From Nitrospinaceae bacterium (GTDB lineage Bacteria > Nitrospinota > Nitrospinia > Nitrospinales > Nitrospinaceae), in contig JAHELC010000006.1 in the NCBI GenBank assembly GCA_024644405.1, positions 92,065-156,064 of the forward strand: DNA of 64,000 nucleotides. The letters are read 5' to 3'. The notes below the pieces were generated by a model. That model searched no databases. It had not been told where the DNA came from and saw only the letters and a list, made by a program, of their open reading frames with translations. Positions 34,303-43,505 of the stretch are shown here, piece after piece. The translations under genes and the position numbers were made by a program. Within the stretch, counting starts at the first letter, position 1, and every line of letters starts with the position of its first letter.

Positions 34303-35202
34303 TCAGGCCTCTTCCCCACCCTGCCCCAGCCGGAACACAGCGTTCTCCAGATTCGGGAGATTGTGGGAATTCTTGATTGCTTCCTGAAGTTCGTCGCTGA
34401 TATCGTTATGTATCAGCACCAGGCTTTTCAGGTTCTTAAGATGTTTGGACTCGGCAATGGCGCGGGCGCCCTCGTCGGTGATTTCGCATTCGTACAGATC
34501 GAGCAGGGTCAGGTTTTCCATATTCTTCGAATTCGCGATGGCTTCAATGCCCCGGTTGCCGATGGGGTTGAACGTCATCGTCAACTGTTCCAGGTTTTTG
34601 AGGGTTTCGGAATTGGCCAGGGCTATTGCGCCTTCAGTTTCGATAAAGTTCCAGTTCAAATTAAGCTCGGTCAACTTGGACAAATTCGCAGACTGGGCAA
34701 TCGCCTTCGCGCCATCGTCGCCGATGTTGTTGCGGTACACCGACAACTGATTGAGCCGCGTCAGGCTTTTGGAGTTCGCGATCGCCGTCACCCCCTCATC
34801 CCCCAGGCCGTCACCGATCCACAATGAGACCAGGTTTCCCATAATATTGGATTCTGCAATGGCCTTGGCGCCTTCCACCCCAACCTTGTTATCGCTGAGG
34901 ATCAACTCGGAAAGGTTCAGCATGGATTTGGATTTGGCCATGGCCTTGACACCCTCATCCGTCACTTCATTTTTAAACAGGTTGAGGACGGTCAGGTTTT
35001 TCATGGTCGGGCATTCAAGAATCGCCCGCAGTCCGTCATCGCCAATTTCATTGAATTCGAGAAACAGCGCAGTAACACCCTTGACGTCGCCGCTTTTCAT
35101 GATCGCGATAATATCTTCGTCTTTCAGTTCCTTTTCCCGTAAATCGAGTTCGCTGTTCTCGATATTGAGCCCTTCTTTGACCAGATCTGCCGTATCAACC
35201 AT
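34303..35202 (-). CDS. Cytosolic leucine-rich-repeat protein
   Basis: 299 residues without a signal peptide, unlike the two other LRR proteins here. About nine RI-type LRRs read L-x-x-L-x-L-x-x-N-x-I-x-x-(E/D)-G-A-x-A-I-A-x-S, as in NNIGDDGAKAIAQS and YECEITDEGARAIAES. The N-terminal 30 residues are acidic and the C-terminus is a short helix. A GGCAGGAA element precedes the ATG. It is divergently placed from moxR. As with other RI-type LRR proteins a binding role is likely, but the partner is unknown. Confidence 0.82.
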   Translation of the reverse strand: MVDTADLVKEGLNIENSELDLREKELKDEDIIAIMKSGDVKGVTALFLEFNEIGDDGLRAILECPTMKNLTVLNLFKNEVTDEGVKAMAKSKSMLNLSELILSDNKVGVEGAKAIAESNIMGNLVSLWIGDGLGDEGVTAIANSKSLTRLNQLSVYRNNIGDDGAKAIAQSANLSKLTELNLNWNFIETEGAIALANSETLKNLEQLTMTFNPIGNRGIEAIANSKNMENLTLLDLYECEITDEGARAIAESKHLKNLKSLVLIHNDISDELQEAIKNSHNLPNLENAVFRLGQGGEEA

Positions 35203-35425
35203 AATGCTTTCCTGCCCTCTTTTGTCTGAAATGGATGTAAGAGGACTATTTTTCTAAAAACGATCTGCTTTGTAAAGGGTTAAATTTAAAAGTTTGAAGC
35301 CACCGCTTGTAGGAAAGCGGGGAGGTTGATATGATATCCGGACCTTCAATCGGCCTGGCGGCTCATTAGAAGGTTGGTTTTCTTGACCTTAACCTTGAAA
35401 TAACACTCTCTAAAGACCTATTTTA

Positions 35426-36418
35426 ATGACCCGAAATATCGAAGAAATCACCGCCACTGTCCAGCAGTCCAGCCAATTCATCCAGAATATGGTCCAGGAA
35501 ATGGAACGCATCATTGTCGGACAACGCTATCTGATCGACCGGTTGATCCTCGGCCTGCTGACGGGCGAGCACATCCTGGTGGAAGGTGTTCCCGGTCTGG
35601 CCAAGACCACTGCCGTTAAAACTCTGGCCCAAACGATTGAAGCCAGCTTCAAGCGCATCCAGTTCACTCCCGATCTGCTGCCGGCAGACCTGGTGGGCAC
35701 TCAGATTTACCAGCCGAAGACCGAAGAATTTGTGGTGAAAAAGGGACCGCTGTTCGCCAACATCATCCTGGCGGACGAAATCAACCGCGCACCCGCAAAG
35801 GTGCAAAGCGCGCTTTTGGAAGCGATGGAGGAGCGGCAGATCACCATCGGCGGAGAAACCTTTGCCCTGCCCGATCCGTTCATGGTATTGGCCACACAGA
35901 ACCCTATCGAACAGGAAGGCACTTATCCTCTGCCGGAAGCGCAGGTGGACCGGTTCGCCTTCAAACTTAAAATCGATTATCCCTCGAAGGAAGAGGAAAA
36001 GCAGATCATCCAAAGAGGTTCGTCTTCCAACAACCACGCCAGGGTCAATGCCGTGATTCATCCGGAGGATATCGCCAAGGCCCGCGGAGTTTACGAATCG
36101 ATCTATATTGACGAAAATCTGCAGGACTACATCGTCAACCTGGTCGCCGCCACCCGGTCGCCGGAAACCCACAACCTCAGTTCCCTGAAAGCCATGATTC
36201 AGTACGGCGCGTCGCCGCGTGCGTCCATCTTCCTGAACCGGGTGGCCAAAGCCTACGCCTTCATGCAGGGGCGCGGGTATGTGGTGCCGCACGATATCAA
36301 AACCCTCGGGTTCGACATTCTGCGCCACCGCATCCTCCTGACTTACGAAGCCGAGGCCGAAAACGTTACGCCGGATGACGTCCTGAAAAAAATATTCGAC
36401 ACCATTGAGGTCCCCTAA
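35426..36418 (+). CDS. moxR: MoxR-family AAA+ ATPase
   Basis: A 330-residue MoxR chaperone-like ATPase that usually works with neighbouring von Willebrand factor A (VWA) proteins. Walker A GVPGLAKTT is at 54-62, Walker B ILADEINRAPAKVQSALLEAMEE near 115, sensor 1 VLATQNPIEQEGTYPLPEAQ near 155, and a C-terminal lid with ASPRAS. The sequence is complete and of normal length. It begins the moxR-DUF58-TPR-batD-like-batA-batB cluster, in which the ATPase is thought to remodel or insert metal into a client complex in the envelope. Confidence 0.95.
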   Translation: MTRNIEEITATVQQSSQFIQNMVQEMERIIVGQRYLIDRLILGLLTGEHILVEGVPGLAKTTAVKTLAQTIEASFKRIQFTPDLLPADLVGTQIYQPKTEEFVVKKGPLFANIILADEINRAPAKVQSALLEAMEERQITIGGETFALPDPFMVLATQNPIEQEGTYPLPEAQVDRFAFKLKIDYPSKEEEKQIIQRGSSSNNHARVNAVIHPEDIAKARGVYESIYIDENLQDYIVNLVAATRSPETHNLSSLKAMIQYGASPRASIFLNRVAKAYAFMQGRGYVVPHDIKTLGFDILRHRILLTYEAEAENVTPDDVLKKIFDTIEVP

Positions 36419-36425
36419 ATCACTC

Positions 36426-37373
<948 letters not shown>

Positions 37374-37380
37374 GGATAAA

Positions 37381-37896
37381 ATGCCAGCACCCGACGAAAA
37401 GAAAATCGACGATCCCAACAACCGTAAATTGCCGCCTGTGGATCACGAAACGGAATCCGATCCAACTTCAGGCGGTTGGTTGCCGACAGCGGGAGTGAGC
37501 ACCAAACTCAAGGTGTTCGTGATCGGGCTGACGTTCATTACCATCGCAGCTTTTGGTGTGTTTATCGCCATGTTTATCAAGAAGACTTTTATAAAGGGGA
37601 CCAACGAAACCTGGGGACCCCAGTTGGTGACGATCGCCGAACAGCTGAATGACAAGGGACTTAAATCACAAGCGATCGAACACTATAAAAAATATCTGGA
37701 AACGCAGGAGGTGGACCTGAAAACCCGCTCTAGCATTTCTTTCAATATTGCCACATTGTATGTCGAGTTGGGTCAATGTGACGACGCGGTGGTGTGGTTC
37801 CTGCACGCCAATACTGCGAAACCCGTTAAGCTTCAAATCCTGGAATCAGAAAGTCAGTTGCAACAATGCCGGAGCCAAGCAAACACATCCCAGTGA
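37381..37896 (+). CDS. Single-span membrane protein with TPR-like periplasmic part
   Basis: 171 residues: a hydrophilic N-terminus of about 42 residues, a transmembrane helix (about 44-66), then a helical domain with TPR-like character (QAIEHYKKYLETQ, then SFNIATLYVELGQCDDAVVW). GAGG lies six bases before the ATG. The 3' end overlaps the next gene by 31 bases. It occupies the position between DUF58 and batA where small TPR or hypothetical genes are often found. No further function can be given. Confidence 0.7.
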   Translation: MPAPDEKKIDDPNNRKLPPVDHETESDPTSGGWLPTAGVSTKLKVFVIGLTFITIAAFGVFIAMFIKKTFIKGTNETWGPQLVTIAEQLNDKGLKSQAIEHYKKYLETQEVDLKTRSSISFNIATLYVELGQCDDAVVWFLHANTAKPVKLQILESESQLQQCRSQANTSQ

Positions 37897-38885
37897 ATTT
37901 GATGATCGTGCTGGCGATGCTGGCATTTGAATTGGCACCCCTGCCGGTTTTTGCAGATGCAACGATTCCCATTTCTGCGGAGACCCGTGTCAGCCAACGC
38001 CAGGTCACCATCGGTGATGTGGTCACCTATTCTATTACTATCCGGCACGATGCCGGTATTCATGTCCTGCCACCCGACCCCAAAGCCCATTTTGAAAAAG
38101 GATTTGAATATGTGGATCAGGGAACATCCGAGCCGAAAAAAATAGAGGGACAACAGGTGGAAACATTCTGGTTCAAGTACCGGGCGGATGTCGTCGGGTT
38201 CTACAACCTCCCACAAATTCCTATCGAGTTTACAGCCCCCTCACCGGATGATCCGTCGCAGCAACTGCCGGGACTCCTGCAGGCCCCGGAAGCGGTGATC
38301 GAAATCCGTTCGGTACTTTTTCAGGAGGGCCAACCGAACGATATTAAAGACATCAAACCCATCATCGGCGCAGGGTTGGATTGGCAAAGATACCTCAAAT
38401 GGATTCTTTTGGGCCTGGCGGCTTTGGCGGCGGTAGCTGGATTTTTCTGGTGGTTCATGCAAACAAAAAAGACTTCCGTTCCAAAGTCCGCTCTCGTTCC
38501 GGATTTAAAACCCTACGAAATTGCTTTGGCGGAACTCGACCGACTGCAGGGCAAGAGGCTGCTCGAAAGCGGGCAGTTCCGGGAGCATTATTTTGAGCTC
38601 TCGGAAATTTTCCGGCGCTACCTGGGCACACTCCTGTCGATTCCGGCGCTGGACTGGACCACGGAAGAAATCGGCGAGCATGTATCCCGTTCCGGAAAAT
38701 TGGATACTGGTGTGAGACAAACTATTCTATCCCTGCTGCCGGCAACCGATCAAGTCAAGTTTGCAAAAGCACCGGTTGAACTCCAAACCGCACTCAATCA
38801 TGTCGAGGCCGTGCGTGATTTTATCCGAAGCACAACACCGGAATTGACATCCAAGTTTCAGGTTAAATCGCCGACAGCAGCCTAA
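37866..38885 (+). CDS. BatD-like / DUF4381-like membrane protein
   Basis: 339 residues with a signal peptide (to about residue 31, A-D-A). An N-terminal beta-sandwich of about 130 residues resembles the repeated domain of BatD (SQRQVTIGDVVTYSITI). A transmembrane helix lies near 178-200 (LLGLAALAAVAGFFWWF). A cytosolic helical domain of the BatD/DUF4381 C-terminal kind (FRRYLGTLLSIPALDWTTEE) follows. It is much shorter than the true BatD encoded at 43489-45312, so the locus holds two BatD-like proteins of different size. It sits immediately upstream of batA. Confidence 0.7.
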   Translation: MPEPSKHIPVNLMIVLAMLAFELAPLPVFADATIPISAETRVSQRQVTIGDVVTYSITIRHDAGIHVLPPDPKAHFEKGFEYVDQGTSEPKKIEGQQVETFWFKYRADVVGFYNLPQIPIEFTAPSPDDPSQQLPGLLQAPEAVIEIRSVLFQEGQPNDIKDIKPIIGAGLDWQRYLKWILLGLAALAAVAGFFWWFMQTKKTSVPKSALVPDLKPYEIALAELDRLQGKRLLESGQFREHYFELSEIFRRYLGTLLSIPALDWTTEEIGEHVSRSGKLDTGVRQTILSLLPATDQVKFAKAPVELQTALNHVEAVRDFIRSTTPELTSKFQVKSPTAA

Positions 38886-38896
38886 GGTGACACTCC

Positions 38897-39895
38897 ATGA
38901 GTTATTTTCAGTTTCAGGATCCCTGGTTTTTTCTACTGCTGGCCATCATCCCATTACTCATTTATAGAGCCATAAAATACCGCCCGGCGACGCTCCATTT
39001 TTCTTCACTCAGTTCCCTGAAAACCCTGCACCACAAAGGAGTGGAATTTCTTGCCGCGACACCCCTGATCCTAAGATGCCTTGCAATCGCCTTGCTGGTG
39101 TCGGCGTTGGCCCGCCCACAGGAAGGACGCAAGAGCACTGAAATTTTGTCAGCCGGGGTAGACATCCTGCTGGCCATCGACACCTCGGGAAGCATGCGGG
39201 CGATGGATTTTCAAAAAAACAATCAACCGGTGGACCGGTTGACGGTGGTCAAGGATGTGGTCAGCGAATTCATCGACAGCCGCGAGTTCGACCGTATGGG
39301 AATGGTCGTATTCGGTAACGAAGCGTTCACCCAATGTCCTCTCACTTTGGACCACGACATTCTCCACTCCTTCCTGGGCAAACTGCAAATCGGTGTGGCG
39401 GGAGATTCGACTGCCATCGGCTCTGCGATTGGAATTTCTGTCAAGCGCTTGAAGGATCTTGAATCCAAATCGAAAGTGATTATCCTGCTGACCGACGGCC
39501 GGAACAATGCCGGCAACATCACCCCGTTCCAGGCGGCGGACATTGCTAAAACCTACGGCATCAAAATTTACACCGTGGGCGTGGGAACCCGGGGCGATGC
39601 CCCCTTTCCAATGAGCACTCCCCTCGGGCAGAAAATGCTGATGCAGAGGGTCGCCCTGGACGAGGACGCCCTCAAAAAAATCGCCGAGCAAACCGGCGGC
39701 CGGTATTTCCGCGCCACCGACTCGGATTCATTGAAGCAGATTTATGCGCAGATCGATTCCCTGGAAAAGTCAGAAGTCAAATGGATCGACCATTCCGAGT
39801 ACCGAGAACTGTTCCCCCTGTTTCTGATTCCAGCCCTGCTCCTGGTGCTCACCGAAGCGGTTCTCACTCAAACGCGGTTACGGAGGATACCCTGA
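38897..39895 (+). CDS. batA: BatA: membrane-anchored von Willebrand factor A protein
   Basis: 332 residues: two N-terminal transmembrane segments (about 10-25 and 57-74), a VWA domain, and a C-terminal transmembrane segment (near 303-323). The MIDAS is complete: D95 in DTSGSM, a Thr region and the ILLTDGRNNAG loop. This matches the BatA/YfbK-like layout in which the VWA domain faces the periplasm. AAGGTGA precedes the ATG. It is one base away from batB. Bat proteins were named for aerotolerance in Bacteroides; the molecular role is unsettled. Confidence 0.9.
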   Translation: MSYFQFQDPWFFLLLAIIPLLIYRAIKYRPATLHFSSLSSLKTLHHKGVEFLAATPLILRCLAIALLVSALARPQEGRKSTEILSAGVDILLAIDTSGSMRAMDFQKNNQPVDRLTVVKDVVSEFIDSREFDRMGMVVFGNEAFTQCPLTLDHDILHSFLGKLQIGVAGDSTAIGSAIGISVKRLKDLESKSKVIILLTDGRNNAGNITPFQAADIAKTYGIKIYTVGVGTRGDAPFPMSTPLGQKMLMQRVALDEDALKKIAEQTGGRYFRATDSDSLKQIYAQIDSLEKSEVKWIDHSEYRELFPLFLIPALLLVLTEAVLTQTRLRRIP

Positions 39896-39896
39896 C

Positions 39897-40883
39897 ATGC
39901 GATTCGGCGAACCCCTCTATTTTTATTTGATCATTCTGATTCCGTTATTGATCGGATTCATGTTCTGGGCGGAGAAAAAACGAAAAGTGCTCTCCGCCCG
40001 ATTCGTGAACTCCTCCCTGTTATCCCGGCTGGTCAGCCCCGGGGTAGCGGAACAACGTCGCAGGAAAACCAAACTCCTCGTATGGGGTCTGGTATTTTTG
40101 ATGATCGCACTGACCCAGCCGCGCTGGGGATTTCAGTGGGAAGATTTGAAACAACGGGGGGTGGATATCATCGTCGCCCTCGACGTGTCCAACAGCATGC
40201 GGGCAACGGACATCAAACCCAATCGCCTGGAACGGGCCAAACATAAGGTGACGGACCTTCTGCGAATGTTAAGAGGAGACCGCGTCGGCCTGGTCGCGTT
40301 TGCCGGCACCAGTTTTCTGCATTGTCCATTGACGCTCGATTACCAGGCGGCGGAAATGTTTTTGGGCGCGTTGGATACCGACTTGATTCCTCTGCAGGGC
40401 ACGGCACTCGGTCATGCGATTGAAACCTCGATGAACGCGTTCAGCACGACGGAAAAAAAATCGAAAGCCATTCTTCTCATTACCGACGGAGAGGACCACG
40501 AAGGTGCGGTTTCAAAAGCCCTGAAACGGGCGCAACAAGAGGGAGTGAAGATTTTTGTGATCGGCATCGGCCGGAAGGAAGGGGCGCCCGTGCCCGAACC
40601 TATAGGAGGCGGGTTCAAACGCAACGAATCCGGGGAAATCGTGCTGTCCAAAATCAACGAGCCGCTTCTGGAAAAAATCGCGGTCGACACCGGGGGCGTA
40701 TATGTACGTTCAGTTCATGGCGACATGGATCTGCGTACCATCTACCTGGATGAAATCCAGCAATCCATGGAAAAAAAGGATTTGAAATCGTCGCGCCGCA
40801 AGCGCTGGACCGAACGCTTCCAATGGTTGATACTTGCGGGGTTATTGTGCCTAGCGGGCGAAAGCTGGGTCCGGGAGAAATAA
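39897..40883 (+). CDS. batB: BatB: membrane-anchored von Willebrand factor A protein
   Basis: 328 residues, homologous to BatA. N-terminal transmembrane helices are at about 8-24 and 59-74, the MIDAS is DVSNSM (D96) with LLITDGEDHEGAV, and a C-terminal hydrophobic helix (LILAGLLCLAGESW) is present. GGAGGA lies nine bases before the ATG, inside the end of batA. The usual next gene, batC, is displaced by 1.76 kb holding Bax inhibitor-1 and Hsp20 genes. Confidence 0.9.
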   Translation: MRFGEPLYFYLIILIPLLIGFMFWAEKKRKVLSARFVNSSLLSRLVSPGVAEQRRRKTKLLVWGLVFLMIALTQPRWGFQWEDLKQRGVDIIVALDVSNSMRATDIKPNRLERAKHKVTDLLRMLRGDRVGLVAFAGTSFLHCPLTLDYQAAEMFLGALDTDLIPLQGTALGHAIETSMNAFSTTEKKSKAILLITDGEDHEGAVSKALKRAQQEGVKIFVIGIGRKEGAPVPEPIGGGFKRNESGEIVLSKINEPLLEKIAVDTGGVYVRSVHGDMDLRTIYLDEIQQSMEKKDLKSSRRKRWTERFQWLILAGLLCLAGESWVREK

Positions 40884-40959
40884 GTCCGCTCAGATATTAT
40901 TTTTGGTAGAATGAAAGATTAGAGCGAAAATATGCTGTCTTTTAAAGTTTTTCAGCATG

Positions 40960-40988
40960 TTGACAGCGGGGTTAAACCATCTTATTTA
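40960..40988 (+). promoter_or_regulatory. Possible promoter of the Bax inhibitor-1 gene
   Basis: A perfect TTGACA (40960-40965) and TATTTA (40983-40988) are 17 bases apart, in the 151-base gap after batB. This would make the next gene independently expressed. Confidence 0.35.
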
Positions 40989-41034
40989 AATAGAGGCTAT
41001 TTTTTTAAAAGTTATTTTTTCAGGAGTTTAAATA

Positions 41035-41742
41035 ATGGAAGATTATTCCAAACCGAGATACATGAGCCAGGATGCCATCGCCGCGGAACAGCAGCGATTC
41101 ATGGTGCGCGTCTACAACTGGATGGGCGCCGGACTGGCACTGACCGGAGGAATGGCCTGGTTTACGAGCACCAATGAAACAATACTCCACTTACTGAAAA
41201 CTCAACCGATACTATTTATAGTTTTGTTACTCATTGAACTGGGGCTGGTATTTTATCTGGCGGCCCGTGTCATGAGTATGTCGGCCAGCCAAGCCAGCGG
41301 GGTCTTTTTTCTTTACGCCAGCTTGAACGGTGTCACTCTGGCCCCGCTATTTTTGCTCTACACTACTGCCTCCCTGGCATCCACATTCCTGGTGACAGCG
41401 GGTATGTTTGGAGCGATGAGCTTTTACGGGTACACCACCAAGAAGGACCTGACCTCGTGGGGCAGTTTCCTTTTTATGGGATTGATCGGGATTATTCTCG
41501 CGTCCATCGTAAACATATTTATGCAAAGCTCCGCGATTTACTGGGTTGTCACCTATGCGGGCATTCTGATTTTTGTAGGACTGACCGCTTACGATACCCA
41601 GAAAATCAAACAAATGAACATCCTGGGTAACGAAGGCACTGACGAAGATACCAAAGAAGCGATCCGCGGAGCGTTGTCGCTGTACCTGGATTTCATCAAC
41701 TTGTTCCTCATGCTTCTCCGGGTAATGGGCACTCGGCGTTAA
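41035..41742 (+). CDS. Bax inhibitor-1 / YccA family membrane protein
   Basis: A 235-residue inner-membrane protein with about seven transmembrane helices. The family signature is clear: F-M-x-x-V-Y-x-W-M-x-x-G-L-x-x-T near the start, an M-F-G-A-M-S-x-Y-G-Y-x-T segment near the middle, and LTAYDTQKIK plus LSLYLDFINLFL at the end. Bacterial members are pH-sensitive calcium-leak channels or partners of FtsH-type quality control. CAGGAG precedes the ATG. It has its own probable promoter and terminator although it lies inside the Bat locus. Confidence 0.92.
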   Translation: MEDYSKPRYMSQDAIAAEQQRFMVRVYNWMGAGLALTGGMAWFTSTNETILHLLKTQPILFIVLLLIELGLVFYLAARVMSMSASQASGVFFLYASLNGVTLAPLFLLYTTASLASTFLVTAGMFGAMSFYGYTTKKDLTSWGSFLFMGLIGIILASIVNIFMQSSAIYWVVTYAGILIFVGLTAYDTQKIKQMNILGNEGTDEDTKEAIRGALSLYLDFINLFLMLLRVMGTRR

Positions 41743-41768
41743 ATTGTCAAAAAGGTTCAACCAATAGC

Positions 41769-41800
41769 AAAGGGTTTCCCTGGTTTCAGGGGACCCTTTT
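41769..41800 (+). terminator. Intrinsic terminator after the Bax inhibitor-1 gene
   Basis: The hairpin AAAGGGTTTCCCTG / CAGGGGACCCTTTT has a four-base loop and minor wobble, and ends in a T-rich tract 27 bases after the stop codon. Confidence 0.75.
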
Positions 41801-41906
41801 ATTATTAGCAATAACCCGCCTGCCGAACCTTCTCCCTGACTCATTTCTCCTAATTGAGCCCTTATTTTTCAATAATTTATAAGGTTTTATTTTTCCAAGG
41901 GTCCCC

Positions 41907-41934
41907 TTGACTTCGGCCACAAACGTTTTATTTT
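41907..41934 (+). promoter_or_regulatory. Possible promoter of the Hsp20 gene
   Basis: TTGACT (41907-41912) and TATTTT (41929-41934) have a 16-base spacer about 55 bases before the ATG. Neither the CIRCE operator nor a clean sigma32 -10 (CCCCAT-T) is seen, so heat regulation is not evident from this. Confidence 0.35.
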
Positions 41935-41990
41935 AACTGTAGGGAGACCAGTGGAAGCAAGCATCAATTCAATCGAAAGGGGGTATTGCA

Positions 41991-42503
41991 ATGAGTCTCG
42001 ATCAACTGATTCCCTGGAAATGGGGAAAAAATGGTGAGTCGTTAAGTAGAGACACCGGAAATCCTTTTGGGGAATTCCAAAAAGAGATGAATCGGCTGTT
42101 TGATAATTTTTCCGAAAACATGTTCAGCCTGTCTCCTATGAAATGGAACATGCCGGAAATTTCCGCCACTTATCCTAAAATGGATGTCAGTGAAACCGAC
42201 AAGGAGTTCAAGATTACCGCCGAACTCCCGGGGATGGATGAAAAAGATATCGATGTGTCCGTTTCCAATGAAGTGCTGACCATCAAAGGAGAAAAGAAAG
42301 CGGAAAAAGAAGAGAAAAAGCCCAATTACTACCGCATGGAGCGTTCCTACGGAACCTTCCAGAGGTCCATTCCTCTTCCCTCGGAAGTGGAGAAAGACCA
42401 GGTTCAAGCCAGTTTTAAAAAGGGCGTTTTGAGCATCGTGATTCCAAAATCGGAAAAGGCTGTCAAAGAAACCAAAAAAATTGAAATCAAATCAGACGAT
42501 TAA
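41991..42503 (+). CDS. Small heat-shock protein (Hsp20/alpha-crystallin family)
   Basis: A 170-residue ATP-independent holdase. The alpha-crystallin domain (about 60-155) shows the P-K-M-D-V-S-E-T start, an AELPGMDEKDIDVSV strand, the R-S-Y-G-x-F-x-R-S strand and the GVLSIVIPKS motif. The C-terminal extension KKIEIKSDD holds the I-x-I-type anchor used in oligomerisation. AAAGGGGGT lies six bases from the ATG. It is placed inside the Bat locus, after Bax inhibitor-1. Confidence 0.95.
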   Translation: MSLDQLIPWKWGKNGESLSRDTGNPFGEFQKEMNRLFDNFSENMFSLSPMKWNMPEISATYPKMDVSETDKEFKITAELPGMDEKDIDVSVSNEVLTIKGEKKAEKEEKKPNYYRMERSYGTFQRSIPLPSEVEKDQVQASFKKGVLSIVIPKSEKAVKETKKIEIKSDD

Positions 42504-42559
42504 TTTCAATGGGATTCCAAACCGGCATTCTTCAGGTTCGCATGAAATATTTGTCAGCG

Positions 42560-42586
42560 AACCGGGGCATGCCGGTTGCTTTTATC
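42560..42586 (+). terminator. Weak terminator-like hairpin after the Hsp20 gene
   Basis: A short AACCGG-GGCATG-CCGGTT hairpin is followed by GCTTTTAT. The six-base stem and interrupted T tract make it a marginal terminator. Confidence 0.35.
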
Positions 42587-42641
42587 CGGCTTCCTTAAAG
42601 TGGTACAATCAATTCATTACAAATTTTAATTTTTTCTGATC

Positions 42642-43505
42642 ATGAAATTATTGTCCTCTAAGACCGCGTGGGCTCATTTGATAACGGTCCTGTTGATCCT
42701 GCCTGTTACAGGGTTGGCCGATGTGTTTGATTCCAAGGCGCGGGAGGGGATCACCCATTACAACCGTGAGGAGTTCGATCAGGCCGCCGTCAAATTTCAG
42801 GAGTCCCAGCTGGAGGCGCCGGAGAATCCCGACGTGGCGTACAATCTGGCCAACAGCCACTATCGTCTGGGCCGCTACGAAAATGCCGTAGAAACCTATC
42901 AAAAAGCGATCTCCGAAAATACTTCGCCAAATCTCAAACAGAAATCCTGGTACAACATGGGCAATGCCTATTACCGGATGGGTTATCTGGAAGAAGCGAT
43001 TGATGCGTACAAAAAAGCTCTGGAGCTGAGCCCTGGAGACCGGGACAGCAAGTTCAATCTGGAATGGACGCGTCAACAGTATGAAAAGGCCCTCAAGTCC
43101 GGACGGATCGCTCCGCGCGACAATAATATTTTAAAACAACCGTCCACCAGCAATCAAGCCAACAACCCACCGGATTCCCAGGAACAACCGAAGGAGACTC
43201 CGGGCACCCGGACCGAGGCTTCGGACAAAACGCAAACTGCGGAGAACAAACCTCAAGACAAAAAACCCGATACTCCCGGCAAAACCCCTTCGACTCCAAC
43301 TCCAAGCCCACCCGGTGAAACGAAAACTGAGACCAAGAAAGAAGACCAGGCCGTTCAGGACGCTCTCCGGGAAATGACTCAAATGACGCCGGGAGAGGCC
43401 GAACGCTGGCTGGGCTCTCTTTCCGAAGACCTGAAAAAAATCACCCGGCGGCAAATGCAGGGCGAAATGGAGGATATGTTTGCGGACCATGATAAAGACT
43501 GGTAA
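42642..43505 (+). CDS. batC: BatC-like exported TPR protein
   Basis: 287 residues with a signal peptide (cleavage near G-L-A-D). Three TPR units follow (NREEFDQAAVKFQESQLEAP, then YRLGRYENAVETYQKAIS, then YRMGYLEEAIDAYKKALELS). A long Pro/Thr/Lys/Glu-rich low-complexity linker (about 165-235) comes next, and a C-terminal helix with MTPGEAERWLGSLSEDLKK is typical of BatC. No strong ribosome-binding site precedes the ATG. The gene overlaps batD slightly and restarts the Bat cluster after the two-gene interruption. Confidence 0.82.
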   Translation: MKLLSSKTAWAHLITVLLILPVTGLADVFDSKAREGITHYNREEFDQAAVKFQESQLEAPENPDVAYNLANSHYRLGRYENAVETYQKAISENTSPNLKQKSWYNMGNAYYRMGYLEEAIDAYKKALELSPGDRDSKFNLEWTRQQYEKALKSGRIAPRDNNILKQPSTSNQANNPPDSQEQPKETPGTRTEASDKTQTAENKPQDKKPDTPGKTPSTPTPSPPGETKTETKKEDQAVQDALREMTQMTPGEAERWLGSLSEDLKKITRRQMQGEMEDMFADHDKDW

